A stretch of DNA of 64,000 nt from Hymenobacter gummosus (GCF_003970915.1 NZ_RXOF01000003.1:372001-436000); one strand, 5' to 3'; shown: positions 52,615-63,073, counted from the first letter of the stretch. Numbers and translations: made by a program. Notes: generated by a model from the letters alone, not told the origin.

Positions 52615-53631
52615 CTACTCCGGCAGGTAGGACGTCTCGACGCGGAAGCGCTGGTCGGGCGTGCCGAGCACGGCCACGGCGCGCTTGGAGAGGCGCAGCA
52701 GCACGGAGGCGTTGTCGCCGGTATCGGGCAGCTTGCCGATAACGCGCACGTACACCACGCGGCCGTTCATAATGTTGCGCACCATCATGATGGTGCCCAC
52801 CGGGGCGGTTTTGTGCAGGGCCAGGTACTTCTCGGAGTTGCCGCCTTCGATAACCGAGGCCACCCCGCTTTCCGTCACTTTGCGCACAATCTCGCTGGCG
52901 CGGGCCGGCTCCGGCTCCTCGTCGGCCGTGGCAACCGGGCTGCTGGCCGGCGTGGTGGCGGCTTCCTTGGCGGCGCGCTCTTTTTCGCGCTCGGCTTCGC
53001 GGGCCCGCTCCTTTTCGGCTTCGTCGTCGCGCTCGGGGCGGCCGGTGGGCGGGGCCGTTTTGGGGGTGGCGGCTACGGGCGCCGGCTCCGGGGCCTTGGC
53101 AGCGCCCCCGGCCGGCACGATGATGAGCGTCTGGCCCACCCGCACCGCGCCACTGGCGGGCAGCTGCTTGCTGTTGTAGCGCTGCAGCGCGCTCGGGCTC
53201 ACGTCGAACTTGCGGGCAATGGCGAAAAGCGTCTGCCCGGCCTGCACTTTATACACGCGGTTGCCGGCCGCATCGGTGCTCAGGCCTTTGGCGGCGGCGG
53301 AAGCCGCCGGGGCGGGTTTGGCGGCCGTGCTGCTGGCCGGCACCACGGCCCGCAGGCGCGGAATCAGCACTTCGGTGCCTTTTTTCAGCTCGCCTTTGAT
53401 GCTGGGGTTGGCCTCCATGATTTGCTCCACCTTCACGTCGTAGCGGCGGGCCAGGCCGTAGAGGGTTTCGCCGGAAGCCACGCGGTGCCGCACGAAGGTC
53501 TTGCTCTGGCGCACCACCACGCCGACGGAATCGGGCGGGGCCACCGGGGGGGTGTGCGCGGCGGCGGTGAGGGGAAGCAGAAAAAAGCAGAGCGCGGAAA
53601 ACGCGGGGAAAGTCGGGGTATTACGGGGCAT
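52615..53631 (-). CDS. LysM-domain cell-wall protein with RlpA-like end
   Basis: 338 residues. Signal peptide (FPAFSALCFFLLPLTAAAH), two LysM domains (about 50-95, RHRVASGETLYGLARRYDVK, and about 127-172, YKVQAGQTLFAIARKFDVS), a charged linker rich in E, K, R and A (about 200-245), and a C-terminal double-psi beta-barrel-like part (LHKTAPVGTIMMVRNIMNGR, VRVIGKLPDTGDNASVLLRL). LysM binds peptidoglycan; RlpA-like domains can cut bare glycan strands, although the catalytic residues here are unclear. ATG at 53631 is preferred over an earlier GTG. Confidence 0.85.
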   Translation of the reverse strand: MPRNTPTFPAFSALCFFLLPLTAAAHTPPVAPPDSVGVVVRQSKTFVRHRVASGETLYGLARRYDVKVEQIMEANPSIKGELKKGTEVLIPRLRAVVPASSTAAKPAPAASAAAKGLSTDAAGNRVYKVQAGQTLFAIARKFDVSPSALQRYNSKQLPASGAVRVGQTLIIVPAGGAAKAPEPAPVAATPKTAPPTGRPERDDEAEKERAREAEREKERAAKEAATTPASSPVATADEEPEPARASEIVRKVTESGVASVIEGGNSEKYLALHKTAPVGTIMMVRNIMNGRVVYVRVIGKLPDTGDNASVLLRLSKRAVAVLGTPDQRFRVETSYLPE

Positions 53632-53818
53632 ACGGAGGGTAGCGTACGGCACAGCACGCGGCGTTGGAGGGAGGACAAACGAGTCCCGCAGGCCGCGCTA
53701 CATTGGCGAAAGATACGGAAAGTTGCCTGCGGCGCAGGATTTTGGCCCGCCGCGTGCCAATTTTGCCGGGCATAATCCACACCCGCCGCCCCGGCCGCAT
53801 TCCCCCGCTCCTGCCCCT

Positions 53819-54562
53819 ATGCACAGCATTGGCATCATTCCCGCCCGCTACGCCTCCACCCGCCTGCCCGGCAAGCCGCTGGTCGACCTGGCGGGCAAAT
53901 CCATGATTCAGCGCGTGGTGGAGCAGGCCCGCCGGGCCGACCTCGACCGCGTGGTGGTAGCCACCGACGACGCGCGGATTCTGGACCACGTACTAGGCTT
54001 CGGCGGCGAGGCCGTGCTTACCCGCCCCGACCACCCCAGCGGCACCGACCGGGTGTGGGAGGCCTACCAGCAGCTCGGGCAGCCGGCCGACTGCGTGGTC
54101 AACATCCAGGGCGATGAGCCGTTCATCCAGCCCACGCAAATCAACGCGCTGCTGGCCCTGTTTACCGAGCCGGAAACCCAGATTGCCACCCTCGTCAAGC
54201 AGGTTATCAGCCAGGAGGAGCTGTTCAGCCCCCACTTGCCCAAGGTGGTGCTGGGCGCGCAGGGCGAAGCCCTCTACTTCAGCCGTCACCCCATCCCCTA
54301 CCTGCGCCAGTACCCCTCGATGTCGTGGCTGGAGCACCACCGCTTCCTGCGCCACATCGGCCTGTACGCCTACCGCCCCGCCGTGCTCCGGCAGCTCACC
54401 CAGCTGGCCCCCGACGCGCTGGAGCTGGCCGAAAGCCTGGAGCAGCTGCGCTGGCTGGCCCACGGCTTCCGCATCCGCACCGCCGAAACCGATTTGGCTA
54501 CCCACGGCATCGACACGCCCGACGATGTGCAACGCGCCCTGCGGCAGCTAGGGGCGCAATGA
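53819..54562 (+). CDS. kdsB: 3-deoxy-manno-octulosonate cytidylyltransferase
   Basis: 247 residues, the normal length. It activates KDO as CMP-KDO for lipid A-core synthesis. The nucleotide-binding start IIPARYASTRLPGKPL, VVATDD, TRPDHPSGTDRVWEA and VVNIQGDEPFI are all present. The ATG begins MHSIGIIPAR. It stands divergent from the LysM gene and supports a Gram-negative envelope. Confidence 0.95.
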   Translation: MHSIGIIPARYASTRLPGKPLVDLAGKSMIQRVVEQARRADLDRVVVATDDARILDHVLGFGGEAVLTRPDHPSGTDRVWEAYQQLGQPADCVVNIQGDEPFIQPTQINALLALFTEPETQIATLVKQVISQEELFSPHLPKVVLGAQGEALYFSRHPIPYLRQYPSMSWLEHHRFLRHIGLYAYRPAVLRQLTQLAPDALELAESLEQLRWLAHGFRIRTAETDLATHGIDTPDDVQRALRQLGAQ

Positions 54563-54563
54563 G

Positions 54564-54595
54564 TGATTGAGTGATTGAGTGATTGAGTGAATAGG
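54564..54595. repeat. GAGTGATT tandem repeat
   Basis: Four copies of an 8-base unit GAGTGATT, the last imperfect, directly after the kdsB stop. No partner in inverted form was found in the short gap. Confidence 0.85.
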
Positions 54596-54631
54596 TCATA
54601 CTTGGTTTGGAACCGAGAGTAGCCTGATTCC

Positions 54632-55075
54632 TTAATTCTTAATTGATTCTCCTTCCGCCTTGGCGTCTACAACTTCTTCGGCGGCGGAGGCTTGCTCCTC
54701 CTTCATTTCGCGGGTGAGGAAGAAGTTCAGCGCCGTACGGATAACGGCAATGGCGCCCAGTTGCCCAATCTGCTGCCAGCTGGGCGCTATGGCCGTGGAG
54801 AGGATGTCGGCGCCCAGCTGAAACTCCAGCGCCAGGGCCAGGTAGCGGGCCAACGACAGGCGCACGGCCGTGAAATTGGCGGGTCGGCGCCGCAGCAGCA
54901 TGGGCAGCAATTGCCCCAGGGCCGTCAGGATGCCAATGCCGATGACACCTGCGCCCACCGCCTCCACGCCCAGCTTCAGCCACTGCACCAGCCCGCGCAC
55001 CGAGCCTTCCACCAGCTCGAACCGCCCCGGAGCGGGCACCGACAACAGCAAGGGCAGCAAAACGGGACAGCGCAT
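54632..55075 (-). CDS. DUF1622 membrane protein
   Basis: 147 residues with two or three membrane helices. The family pattern LKLGVEAVGAGVIGIGILTAL, SLARYLALALEFQLGADILST and IRTALNFFLTREMKEEQ is clear. The function is unknown. The tail is acidic. The ATG at 55075 is preferred over an in-frame TTG two codons before. The gene converges with kdsB. Confidence 0.85.
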   Translation of the reverse strand: MRCPVLLPLLLSVPAPGRFELVEGSVRGLVQWLKLGVEAVGAGVIGIGILTALGQLLPMLLRRRPANFTAVRLSLARYLALALEFQLGADILSTAIAPSWQQIGQLGAIAVIRTALNFFLTREMKEEQASAAEEVVDAKAEGESIKN

Positions 55076-55123
55076 GGGCAAGGTGTAAAAACGACCAAAT
55101 ATGGCCTATACGGTCCCGCGGCC

Positions 55124-55462
55124 CTACCCGCCGATTTTCTTGGCCTTGTAGCCCAGCTTGAGCAGCTCGGCCAGCACTTTCTCGCGGAAGTCGCCCTGGA
55201 TGAGGATTTCACCGTCCTTGGCGTTGCCGCCCACCCCGCACTTGGTCTTGAGCGTCTTGCCCAGGGCCTGCAGGTCCTCGTCGCGGCCCACGAAGCCGGT
55301 AATCAACGTCACCTGCTTGCCGCCGCGCTGCTTCTTGTCGAGCTGCACGCGTAGCTGCTGCTGCTGGGGCGGCAGGGTGCTGGCCTCGGGCTGGTCGTCG
55401 TTCTGGTACTCGAAGTCGGGGTTGGTGGAGTACACCACCCCGGTGCGGTTCTGCTTGCTCAT
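55124..55462 (-). CDS. SUI1/YciH-family translation factor
   Basis: 112 residues. The eIF1-like core reads [41 protein letters not shown] and [18 protein letters not shown]. Bacterial SUI1 proteins bind the small ribosome subunit and can affect start selection; the role is not fully settled. It is preceded on the same strand by the spacer repeat described next. Confidence 0.92.
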   Translation of the reverse strand: MSKQNRTGVVYSTNPDFEYQNDDQPEASTLPPQQQQLRVQLDKKQRGGKQVTLITGFVGRDEDLQALGKTLKTKCGVGGNAKDGEILIQGDFREKVLAELLKLGYKAKKIGG

Positions 55463-55636
55463 CTTGTTGAATGGCTAAACTGTTAAATGGCCAAATGGCT
55501 GGCCGGTCTGGTTTGATTCCTAGTCAAGTGGCTGGATGGCTAAATAACTGGCCAGTCTGACCTCAGCACGATCAGCCATTTAACAGTTTGACCAGTCAGC
55601 CATTTGGCAATTTAGCCATCCGACCATTTGACAACT
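55463..55636. repeat. Mirrored repeat of ATGGCTAAA-type words
   Basis: The left half holds GAATGGCTAAACTGTTAAAT, AAATGGCTGGC and GTGGCTGGATGGCTAAATAA; the right half holds their complements (GCCATTTAACAGTTTGAC, GCCATTTGGCAATTTAGCCA). The halves can pair imperfectly. It fills the gap between the SUI1 and lipid kinase genes. Confidence 0.75.
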
Positions 55637-56535
55637 TACTTAAACTCCTCCCCTACTACCACCGGCAAAGCCAGCGCCTCCAGCTCCACGGTTACGTCAG
55701 CGGCTTCGCCGGCAAAGTCGCCGTCGAGGTGGAAGCCCAGGGGCTGCGGCGACGTGACGCGCACGGTGCGGGCCGTGTGGTAGACCACCGCCCCGGAGGC
55801 GGGCAGGGTGCCGGCGGCCAGCCCGTAAGCTACGCGCACGGCCCGGCTCAGCGGCATCTGGTCGATGAGGCAGAGGTCGAGCAGCCCGTCGCGGATGTCG
55901 GCCAGCGGGGCAATGTAGGCGTTGTTGCCGTACTGCGCCGCGTTGGCAAAGGCCAGCATGTAGCAATCCGAGGTCAGCTGCTGCCCGCCCAGCTCGATGG
56001 TGACGGGCACGGGGCGGTAGCGGCCGTACTCGCGCAGGGCCACGCGCACGTAGGTGGCCAGCCCGCGGGTGCCGGCTTCGGCAAAGCAGCGGCTCACGTG
56101 CGCATCGAAGCCCAGGCCGGCGGTGCAGAAGAAGGGCCGCCCGTTCAGCCGGCCCACGTCGATGGGCAGCACCCGGGGGCGGCGCAGCAGGTTCACGGCG
56201 GCCGTAGCGTCCATCGGGATGCCCAGGTGGCGGGCCAGGCCGTTGCCGGAGCCGCGCGGCAGCACGCCCAGGGCCGCGCCGGTGCCCAGCAGCCCGCGGC
56301 CCACCTCGTTCACCGTCCCGTCGCCGCCCACCGCCACTACGATGCCGAAGCCCTCCGCCGCGGCCGCGCGGGCCAGCTCCTCGGCGTGGCCGGCGTACTC
56401 CGTGGGCCGGATTTCGTAGTTCAAAGCGTACTCTTTACCCAGCTGCCGGTTCAGCAGCCCCCGCAGGTCGAAGCGCCGGTTGGTGCCCGAAATCGGGTTG
56501 AAGATGAAACACAGACGGGACAGGTTGGCGGGCAT
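55636..56535 (-). CDS. Diacylglycerol/lipid kinase (DagK, YegS/BmrU type)
   Basis: 299 residues. CFIFNPISGTNRRFD at the start, VAVGGDGTVNEVGRGLLGT (about 57) and VLPRGSGNGLARHLG are the nucleotide-binding motifs of the DAGK catalytic domain, and FCTAGLGFDAHVSRCF follows. It phosphorylates diacylglycerol or a similar lipid at the inner membrane. The start ATG is seven bases from a TATCTTTG box on the minus strand (56542-56549). Confidence 0.9.
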   Translation of the reverse strand: MPANLSRLCFIFNPISGTNRRFDLRGLLNRQLGKEYALNYEIRPTEYAGHAEELARAAAAEGFGIVVAVGGDGTVNEVGRGLLGTGAALGVLPRGSGNGLARHLGIPMDATAAVNLLRRPRVLPIDVGRLNGRPFFCTAGLGFDAHVSRCFAEAGTRGLATYVRVALREYGRYRPVPVTIELGGQQLTSDCYMLAFANAAQYGNNAYIAPLADIRDGLLDLCLIDQMPLSRAVRVAYGLAAGTLPASGAVVYHTARTVRVTSPQPLGFHLDGDFAGEAADVTVELEALALPVVVGEEFK

Positions 56536-56541
56536 AGAGGG

Positions 56542-56549
56542 CAAAGATA
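56542..56549 (-). promoter_or_regulatory. -7 promoter box TATCTTTG of the lipid kinase gene
   Basis: Exact match six bases before the ATG, again suggesting a leaderless message. Confidence 0.45.
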
Positions 56550-56552
56550 GAC

Positions 56553-56664
56553 CGCGGATAAGAACGGATGGTTGAACGGACAGGAACGGATTTGTTCAGG
56601 CGGTTCGGGCGGGCATTGGCCGCATCCACTTCTATCCGTTCAAGCATCCGTTCCCATCGGTGGT
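56553..56664. repeat. CGGATGNTTGAACGGA-type imperfect inverted repeat
   Basis: CGGATGGTTGAACGGA (56565-56580) pairs with TCCGTTCAAGCATCCG (56636-56651), the arms differing at one base. The words resemble those of the element at 31721-31911. Confidence 0.65.
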
Positions 56665-56668
56665 CAAC

Positions 56669-56703
56669 AAAAAAGCCAGCCCCGCCGAAACGGAGCTGGC
56701 TTT
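56669..56703 (-). terminator. gapA terminator
   Basis: Minus-strand stem AAAGCCAGC with its complement followed by six T, 21 bases after the stop. Confidence 0.85.
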
Positions 56704-56723
56704 CCTGGTGAGTCAGCCGCAGC

Positions 56724-58078
<1,355 letters not shown>

Positions 58079-58660
58079 ATGCTGACGACCAAGAAAACCA
58101 TTCGCCGCCAGGTGATACTGGACGAGGCGGCCAAGCTCTTCAAGGAGAAGGGCTACGGCGGTACTTCCATGCGCGACCTTGCCGGCAACGTGGGCCTGGA
58201 AGCGGCCAGCATGTACAACTACATCAAGGGCAAGGACGAAATCCTGGAGCTGATCTGCCAGCGCATTGCCGGCATCTACATCTCCCAGCTCCACGACATC
58301 GAGCAGACCGAGGCCACGTACGCCGCTAAAGTGGAGGCGCTGATCCGGCTGCATATCCGGCTGATGGTGGAGGAAGGTCCGGCCGTATCGGTGGCCAACC
58401 ACGACTGGAAGTACCTGCCCGAGCCCCAGCTGACCGAGTTCAAAGATGCCCGCAAAAGCTACGAGCAGGGTTTTGCCCGGCTGGTCGAAGAGGGCATCCA
58501 GGCCGGCGAGTTTCAGCCCCTGCACCCCTCGGTGGCCTTGTTTACCATCCTCTCGGCCGTGCGCTGGGTGGAGCTATGGTACCGCCCCGGCCGCGGGCTG
58601 TCGGCCGAGGAGCTGGAAAATGACATCGTCGCCATGCTGCTGAAAGGGCTGGCGAAGTAG
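58079..58660 (+). CDS. paaR: TetR-family regulator of the phenylacetate genes
   Basis: 193 residues. The N-terminal helix-turn-helix reads VILDEAAKLFKEKGYGGTSMRDLAGNVGLEAASMYNYIKGK; the C-terminal part is an all-helical ligand domain. It starts the paa cluster on the same strand. PaaR repressors in other bacteria leave DNA when phenylacetyl-CoA binds. Both the position and the two operator-like sites support this role, which is otherwise inferred. Confidence 0.85.
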   Translation: MLTTKKTIRRQVILDEAAKLFKEKGYGGTSMRDLAGNVGLEAASMYNYIKGKDEILELICQRIAGIYISQLHDIEQTEATYAAKVEALIRLHIRLMVEEGPAVSVANHDWKYLPEPQLTEFKDARKSYEQGFARLVEEGIQAGEFQPLHPSVALFTILSAVRWVELWYRPGRGLSAEELENDIVAMLLKGLAK

Positions 58661-58661
58661 T

Positions 58662-58748
58662 GCGTAGTTGGTGGTGCTTGGTGCTTGGGCCGTTCTGGCG
58701 TCAGCACGAACCAAGCACCAGGCACTAGGCACCAAGCACTAAACACGA
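58662..58748. repeat. Mirrored repeat of GTGCTTGG-type words
   Basis: GTAGTTGGTGGTGCTTGG and TGCTTGG (58664-58689) are followed after a short loop by AACCAAGCACC and GGCACCAAGCACTAAACAC (58709-58745), so the halves can pair. It fills the gap between regulator and paaE. Confidence 0.75.
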
Positions 58749-58749
58749 C

Positions 58750-59832
58750 ATGAGCCGTTTTCATAAAGTCAAAGTCAAGAGCATCGTGCGCGAGACGTCC
58801 GACTGCGTATCGGTGGCGCTGGACGTGCCCACGGAGCTGCGCGAGGCGTTCCGGTTTACCCAGGGCCAGTACCTGACCTTTCGGCGCGAGCTGAACGGCG
58901 AAGAAGTGCGCCGCTCCTACTCCATCTGCTCCTCCCCGCTCGATAACGAGTGGCGCGTAGCCATCAAGCAGGTGCCGGAGGGGCGGTTTTCCTCGCACGC
59001 GGTGCAGCAGCTGCGCGTGGGCGAGGAGCTGGAGGTGATGCCGCCGATGGGCCGCTTCTACACCGAGCTGCACCCCGCGCAGCAGAAGCTGTACGTGGCC
59101 TTTGCCGCCGGCTCGGGCATTACTCCGGTCATGTCCATCGTGAAGACCATCCTGCTGACCGAGCCCCAAAGCCAGGTGTATCTGGTGTACGGCAACCGCG
59201 GGCGCAACTCCATCATCTTCAAGGAGCAGATCGAGGCCCTGAAGAACAAGTTTGTGGACCGCCTGAGCGTGTACCACATCCTGAGCCGGGAGCACGGCGA
59301 CACGGACCTGTTCTTCGGTCGCATCGACAAGCACAAGGCCGAGCAGTTTCTGCAGAAGATTATTCCGCCCCGGGAAATCGACGAGGCCTTTATCTGCGGG
59401 CCGGAGGAAATGATTCTGGGCGTGAAAGAGGCCCTGACCGAAGCCGGCGTGGCCCCCGAGAAGGTGCACTTCGAAATGTTTACCTCGGGCGAAGCGGGCG
59501 AAAAGCGCAAGGCCGAGCGGCAAACCCAGCGCCCCGCGGGCGAAGACGACAAGCACAGCCGCGTGACGGTGCAGCTGGAAGGCTCGCAGTACCCGCTGGA
59601 AATGTCGTACTACGGCGACACGATTCTGGACGCGCTGCTGGAGCGCGGCATCGACGCGCCGTACTCCTGCAAGAACGGCATGTGCAGCACCTGCCGCTGC
59701 CGCGTAACCGCGGGCACGGTGGAAATGGACGTGAACTATTCCCTCTCCGACACGGAAGTGGCCAAAGGCTACGTGCTCAGCTGCCAGGCCCGCCCGACTT
59801 CGGAAATGGTGTCAGTGGATTTCGACCAGTAA
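58750..59832 (+). CDS. paaE: Phenylacetyl-CoA epoxidase reductase subunit
   Basis: 360 residues. A ferredoxin-NADP reductase-like part (1-235, with FAD site RRSYSICSSP and nucleotide site AAGSGITPVMSIVKT) is followed by a plant-type 2Fe-2S domain (about 265-355, PYSCKNGMCSTCRCRV and a later CQAR). It passes electrons from NADPH to the PaaA di-iron site. It is the first enzyme gene of the cluster here, whereas in E. coli it comes after paaD. Confidence 0.94.
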   Translation: MSRFHKVKVKSIVRETSDCVSVALDVPTELREAFRFTQGQYLTFRRELNGEEVRRSYSICSSPLDNEWRVAIKQVPEGRFSSHAVQQLRVGEELEVMPPMGRFYTELHPAQQKLYVAFAAGSGITPVMSIVKTILLTEPQSQVYLVYGNRGRNSIIFKEQIEALKNKFVDRLSVYHILSREHGDTDLFFGRIDKHKAEQFLQKIIPPREIDEAFICGPEEMILGVKEALTEAGVAPEKVHFEMFTSGEAGEKRKAERQTQRPAGEDDKHSRVTVQLEGSQYPLEMSYYGDTILDALLERGIDAPYSCKNGMCSTCRCRVTAGTVEMDVNYSLSDTEVAKGYVLSCQARPTSEMVSVDFDQ

Positions 59833-59861
59833 GCGTAGTCATTGAACGAACGAAAAAGGCC

Positions 59862-59970
59862 GTCATGTCGAGCGAAGTCGAGACATCTCGCTCGGTAGTA
59901 ATTTCTTCGTTGAACAAAAGTTACTCTCGGCCATCAGCACGCGAGATGTCTCGACTTCGCTCGACATGAC
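59862..59970. repeat. Perfect inverted repeat, 30-bp arms (GTCAT family)
   Basis: Arms 59862-59891 (GTCATGTCGAGCGAAGTCG) and 59941-59970 are perfectly complementary; the 49-base loop holds GGTAGTAATTTCTTCGTT. It lies between paaE and paaA. Confidence 0.92.
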
Positions 59971-60018
59971 GTTCTAGAGCGTCAGGCGTAAGCTCCGCAG
60001 AAAAATTTCCCACTTTTG

Positions 60019-60032
60019 CTAACGCTTGTTAG
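60019..60032. promoter_or_regulatory. PaaR-like operator before paaA
   Basis: CTAACGCTTGTTAG matches CNAACGNNCGTTNG with one difference. It directly follows a CACTTTTG -7-like box (60011-60018) and precedes the paaA ATG by 20 bases, so a bound repressor would cover the transcription start. A half site TCGTTGTTAG follows. Confidence 0.6.
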
Positions 60033-60052
60033 TAAATCGTTGTTAGCCCCTC

Positions 60053-60997
<945 letters not shown>

Positions 60998-61152
60998 GGT
61001 ATGAGGGTAAGGGGGTGTGAGGGTAGGAGTTGACAAGGCAAAACGTTCGTACGACTTTCCGTAACCCAACTCCGATACCCCAACCCTCTTCGCCCTTTCA
61101 ACCTTAAAAACCTCACCCCTCCTAAACTCCTACCCTCCTACCCTCACCCCCT
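60998..61152. repeat. Mirrored repeat of GAGGGTAGGAG-type words
   Basis: GGGTATGAGGGTAAGG and GTGAGGGTAGGAGTTG (60997-61032) are mirrored by CTCCTAAACTCCTACC and CTCCTACCCTCACCCCC (61117-61151). The halves can pair with small mismatches. It fills the gap between paaA and paaB. Confidence 0.8.
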
Positions 61153-61158
61153 AATTAC

Positions 61159-61446
61159 ATGTCCCAGAAAGAATGGCCGCTGTGGGAAGTTTTCATCCGC
61201 AGCAAGCAGGGCCTCGACCATAAGCACGTGGGCAGCCTGCACGCCGCCGACGCCGAAATGGCCATCCAGAACGCCCGCGACGTGTACACCCGCCGCCTCG
61301 AAGGCGTGAGCATCTGGGTGGTGGAATCGAAGCACGTGCACGCCTCCAACCCCGACGACGCGGCCGCCTTCTACGAGCCGGCCAACGACAAAATCTACCG
61401 GCACCCCACGTTCTACACCGTGCCGGACTCCATCAAGCACATGTAA
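61159..61446 (+). CDS. paaB: Phenylacetyl-CoA epoxidase subunit B
   Basis: 95 residues, the normal length. WPLWEVFIRSKQGLDHKHVG, LHAADAEMAIQNARDVYTRR and VSIWVVESKHVHAS fit PaaB, a small structural subunit that joins the PaaAC parts of the complex. It is followed 12 bases on by paaC. Confidence 0.95.
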   Translation: MSQKEWPLWEVFIRSKQGLDHKHVGSLHAADAEMAIQNARDVYTRRLEGVSIWVVESKHVHASNPDDAAAFYEPANDKIYRHPTFYTVPDSIKHM

Positions 61447-61458
61447 CCCGGGCCAATT

Positions 61459-62256
61459 ATGCAGGACACGCATACCATCCTATTGCCCGAGGTGACGCCG
61501 GAAGTGCGACAGCAGCTGTTTGACTACGTGCTCCAGCTGGCCGATACCAGCCTGATCCTGGCCCACCGCCTCTCGGAGTGGTGCGGGCACGGCCCCATTC
61601 TGGAGCAGGACCTGGCCATGGCCAATATCTCACTCGACCTGCTGGGCGAGGCCCGCAGCTACTACCAGTACGCCGCCGAGCTGGAAGGCCAGGGCCGCAC
61701 CGAGGACGACCTGGCCTACCTGCGCAGCGCGGTGCAGTACCGCAACCCGCTGCTGGTGGAGCAGCCCAACGGCGACTTCGCCCACACCATCGTGCGGCAG
61801 TTCCTCTACGACGCGTTCCACTACCACCTGCTCGTGCAGCTGCAAACCGGCCCCGACCGGCAGCTGGCCGCCATTGCCGAAAAGTCGGTGAAGGAGGCGG
61901 CCTACCACGTGAAATGGAGCGCCGAGTGGGTTATCCGCCTCGGCGACGGTACCGACGAAAGCCGCCGCCGCGTGGAAACGGCCATCAACGCCCTCTGGCG
62001 CTACCAGGGTGAGCTGACCACGCCCACCCCTACCGAGCAGGCCCTGCAAGCCGTCGGCTTCGTGCCCGGCTACGCCGCCATTCAGCAGCAAATCGACCAG
62101 CACGTGGCGCGGGTATTCGAGGAAGCTACGCTAGCGGTGCCGCAGGGCGTGTTTGCGCAGAAGGGTGGCAAAACCGGCCGCCATTCCGAGCACCTGGGCT
62201 ACCTGCTCACCGAGCTGCAGTACATGCAGCGGGCCTACCCGGGCATGAAGTGGTAG
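61459..62256 (+). CDS. paaC: Phenylacetyl-CoA epoxidase structural subunit
   Basis: 265 residues with the same helical fold as PaaA but with the metal ligands mostly lost. LAHRLSEWCGHGPILEQDLAMANISLDLLGEAR and VKEAAYHVKWSAEWVIRLGDGT are typical. It holds PaaA in the active complex. The gene is translated right after paaB. Confidence 0.95.
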   Translation: MQDTHTILLPEVTPEVRQQLFDYVLQLADTSLILAHRLSEWCGHGPILEQDLAMANISLDLLGEARSYYQYAAELEGQGRTEDDLAYLRSAVQYRNPLLVEQPNGDFAHTIVRQFLYDAFHYHLLVQLQTGPDRQLAAIAEKSVKEAAYHVKWSAEWVIRLGDGTDESRRRVETAINALWRYQGELTTPTPTEQALQAVGFVPGYAAIQQQIDQHVARVFEEATLAVPQGVFAQKGGKTGRHSEHLGYLLTELQYMQRAYPGMKW

Positions 62257-62281
62257 GGTTTCTCGACGCATATTTAAGAAC

Positions 62282-62361
62282 GTCATGCTGAACCTGTCGA
62301 AGCAGCTCTACTGCACGATTTCAACGCAGCGGTAGAGCTGCTTCGACAGGCTCGGCATGAC
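62282..62361. repeat. Inverted repeat, 30-bp arms (GTCAT family)
   Basis: Arms 62282-62311 (GTCATGCTGAACCTGTCG) and 62332-62361 differ at two positions, around a 20-base loop. It lies between paaC and paaD. Confidence 0.9.
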
Positions 62362-62390
62362 GGCCTAACCGCCGTTCAACGCTACGCCGC

Positions 62391-62900
62391 ATGACGCCTA
62401 CCCCCCCCCCTACCATTCCCACCGAGGACCGCATCTGGCAGCTGCTGGAGGAGGTAGCCGACCCCGAAGTGCCGGTGCTCAGCATCCTGGACCTGGGCAT
62501 CGTGCGCGGGGTGCGGGTGGCGGATGGCGAGGTGCACGTGACCATCACGCCGACCTACTCCGGCTGCCCGGCCATGGGCGTCATTGCCACAGAAATCCGG
62601 CTGCGGCTGCTGGCCGAGGGCATTACCAGGCTCCACATCCACAATCAGCTCAGCCCGGCCTGGACGACGGCCTGGATGACGGCAGCCGGCAAGCAGAAGC
62701 TGGAAGCCTATGGCATTGCCCCGCCCAAAGACGTCACCGGCCACGTGCTCAACCTCTTCGGCCAGGACGAAGCCATCCGCTGCCCCCACTGCCAATCGGC
62801 CAACACCCGCCTGGTCAGCCAGTTCGGCTCCACCGCCTGCAAGGCCCTCTACCAGTGCGACGACTGCCTGGAGCCCTTCGACTACTTCAAGTGCCACTGA
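62391..62900 (+). CDS. paaD: PaaD, oxygenase maturation protein
   Basis: 169 residues. The MIP18/DUF59 part (about 13-100, VADPEVPVLSILDLGIVRGV, PTYSGCPAMGVIATEIR) and a C-terminal zinc-ribbon-like part with cysteine pairs (RCPHCQ, CDDCLEPFDYFKCH) are those of PaaD, needed for an active epoxidase, probably through metal-site assembly. A run of ten C (62401-62410) lies within codons 4-7. Confidence 0.93.
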   Translation: MTPTPPPTIPTEDRIWQLLEEVADPEVPVLSILDLGIVRGVRVADGEVHVTITPTYSGCPAMGVIATEIRLRLLAEGITRLHIHNQLSPAWTTAWMTAAGKQKLEAYGIAPPKDVTGHVLNLFGQDEAIRCPHCQSANTRLVSQFGSTACKALYQCDDCLEPFDYFKCH

Positions 62901-62915
62901 TGGGCCATTAGGCCG

Positions 62916-63025
62916 TCATGTCGAGCGAAGCCGAGACATCTCGCTCGATAGCAATTCCTCTCGTTGAGTTTACTATTGGGCATCAGCATCAGCACACGAG
63001 ATGTCACGACTTCGCTCGACATGAC
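62916..63025. repeat. GTCAT-family inverted repeat, imperfect
   Basis: The left arm 62916-62945 (GTCATGTCGAGCGAAGCCG) pairs with 62996-63025 (ending CTCGACATGAC) with a few mismatches. The loop holds GATAGCAATTCCTCTCGTT. It lies between paaD and the dehydrogenase gene. Confidence 0.85.
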
Positions 63026-63073
63026 GGCCTAACTTCTCTCCTACCATTTAGCGCCCAACTACTCCTTCCAAAC

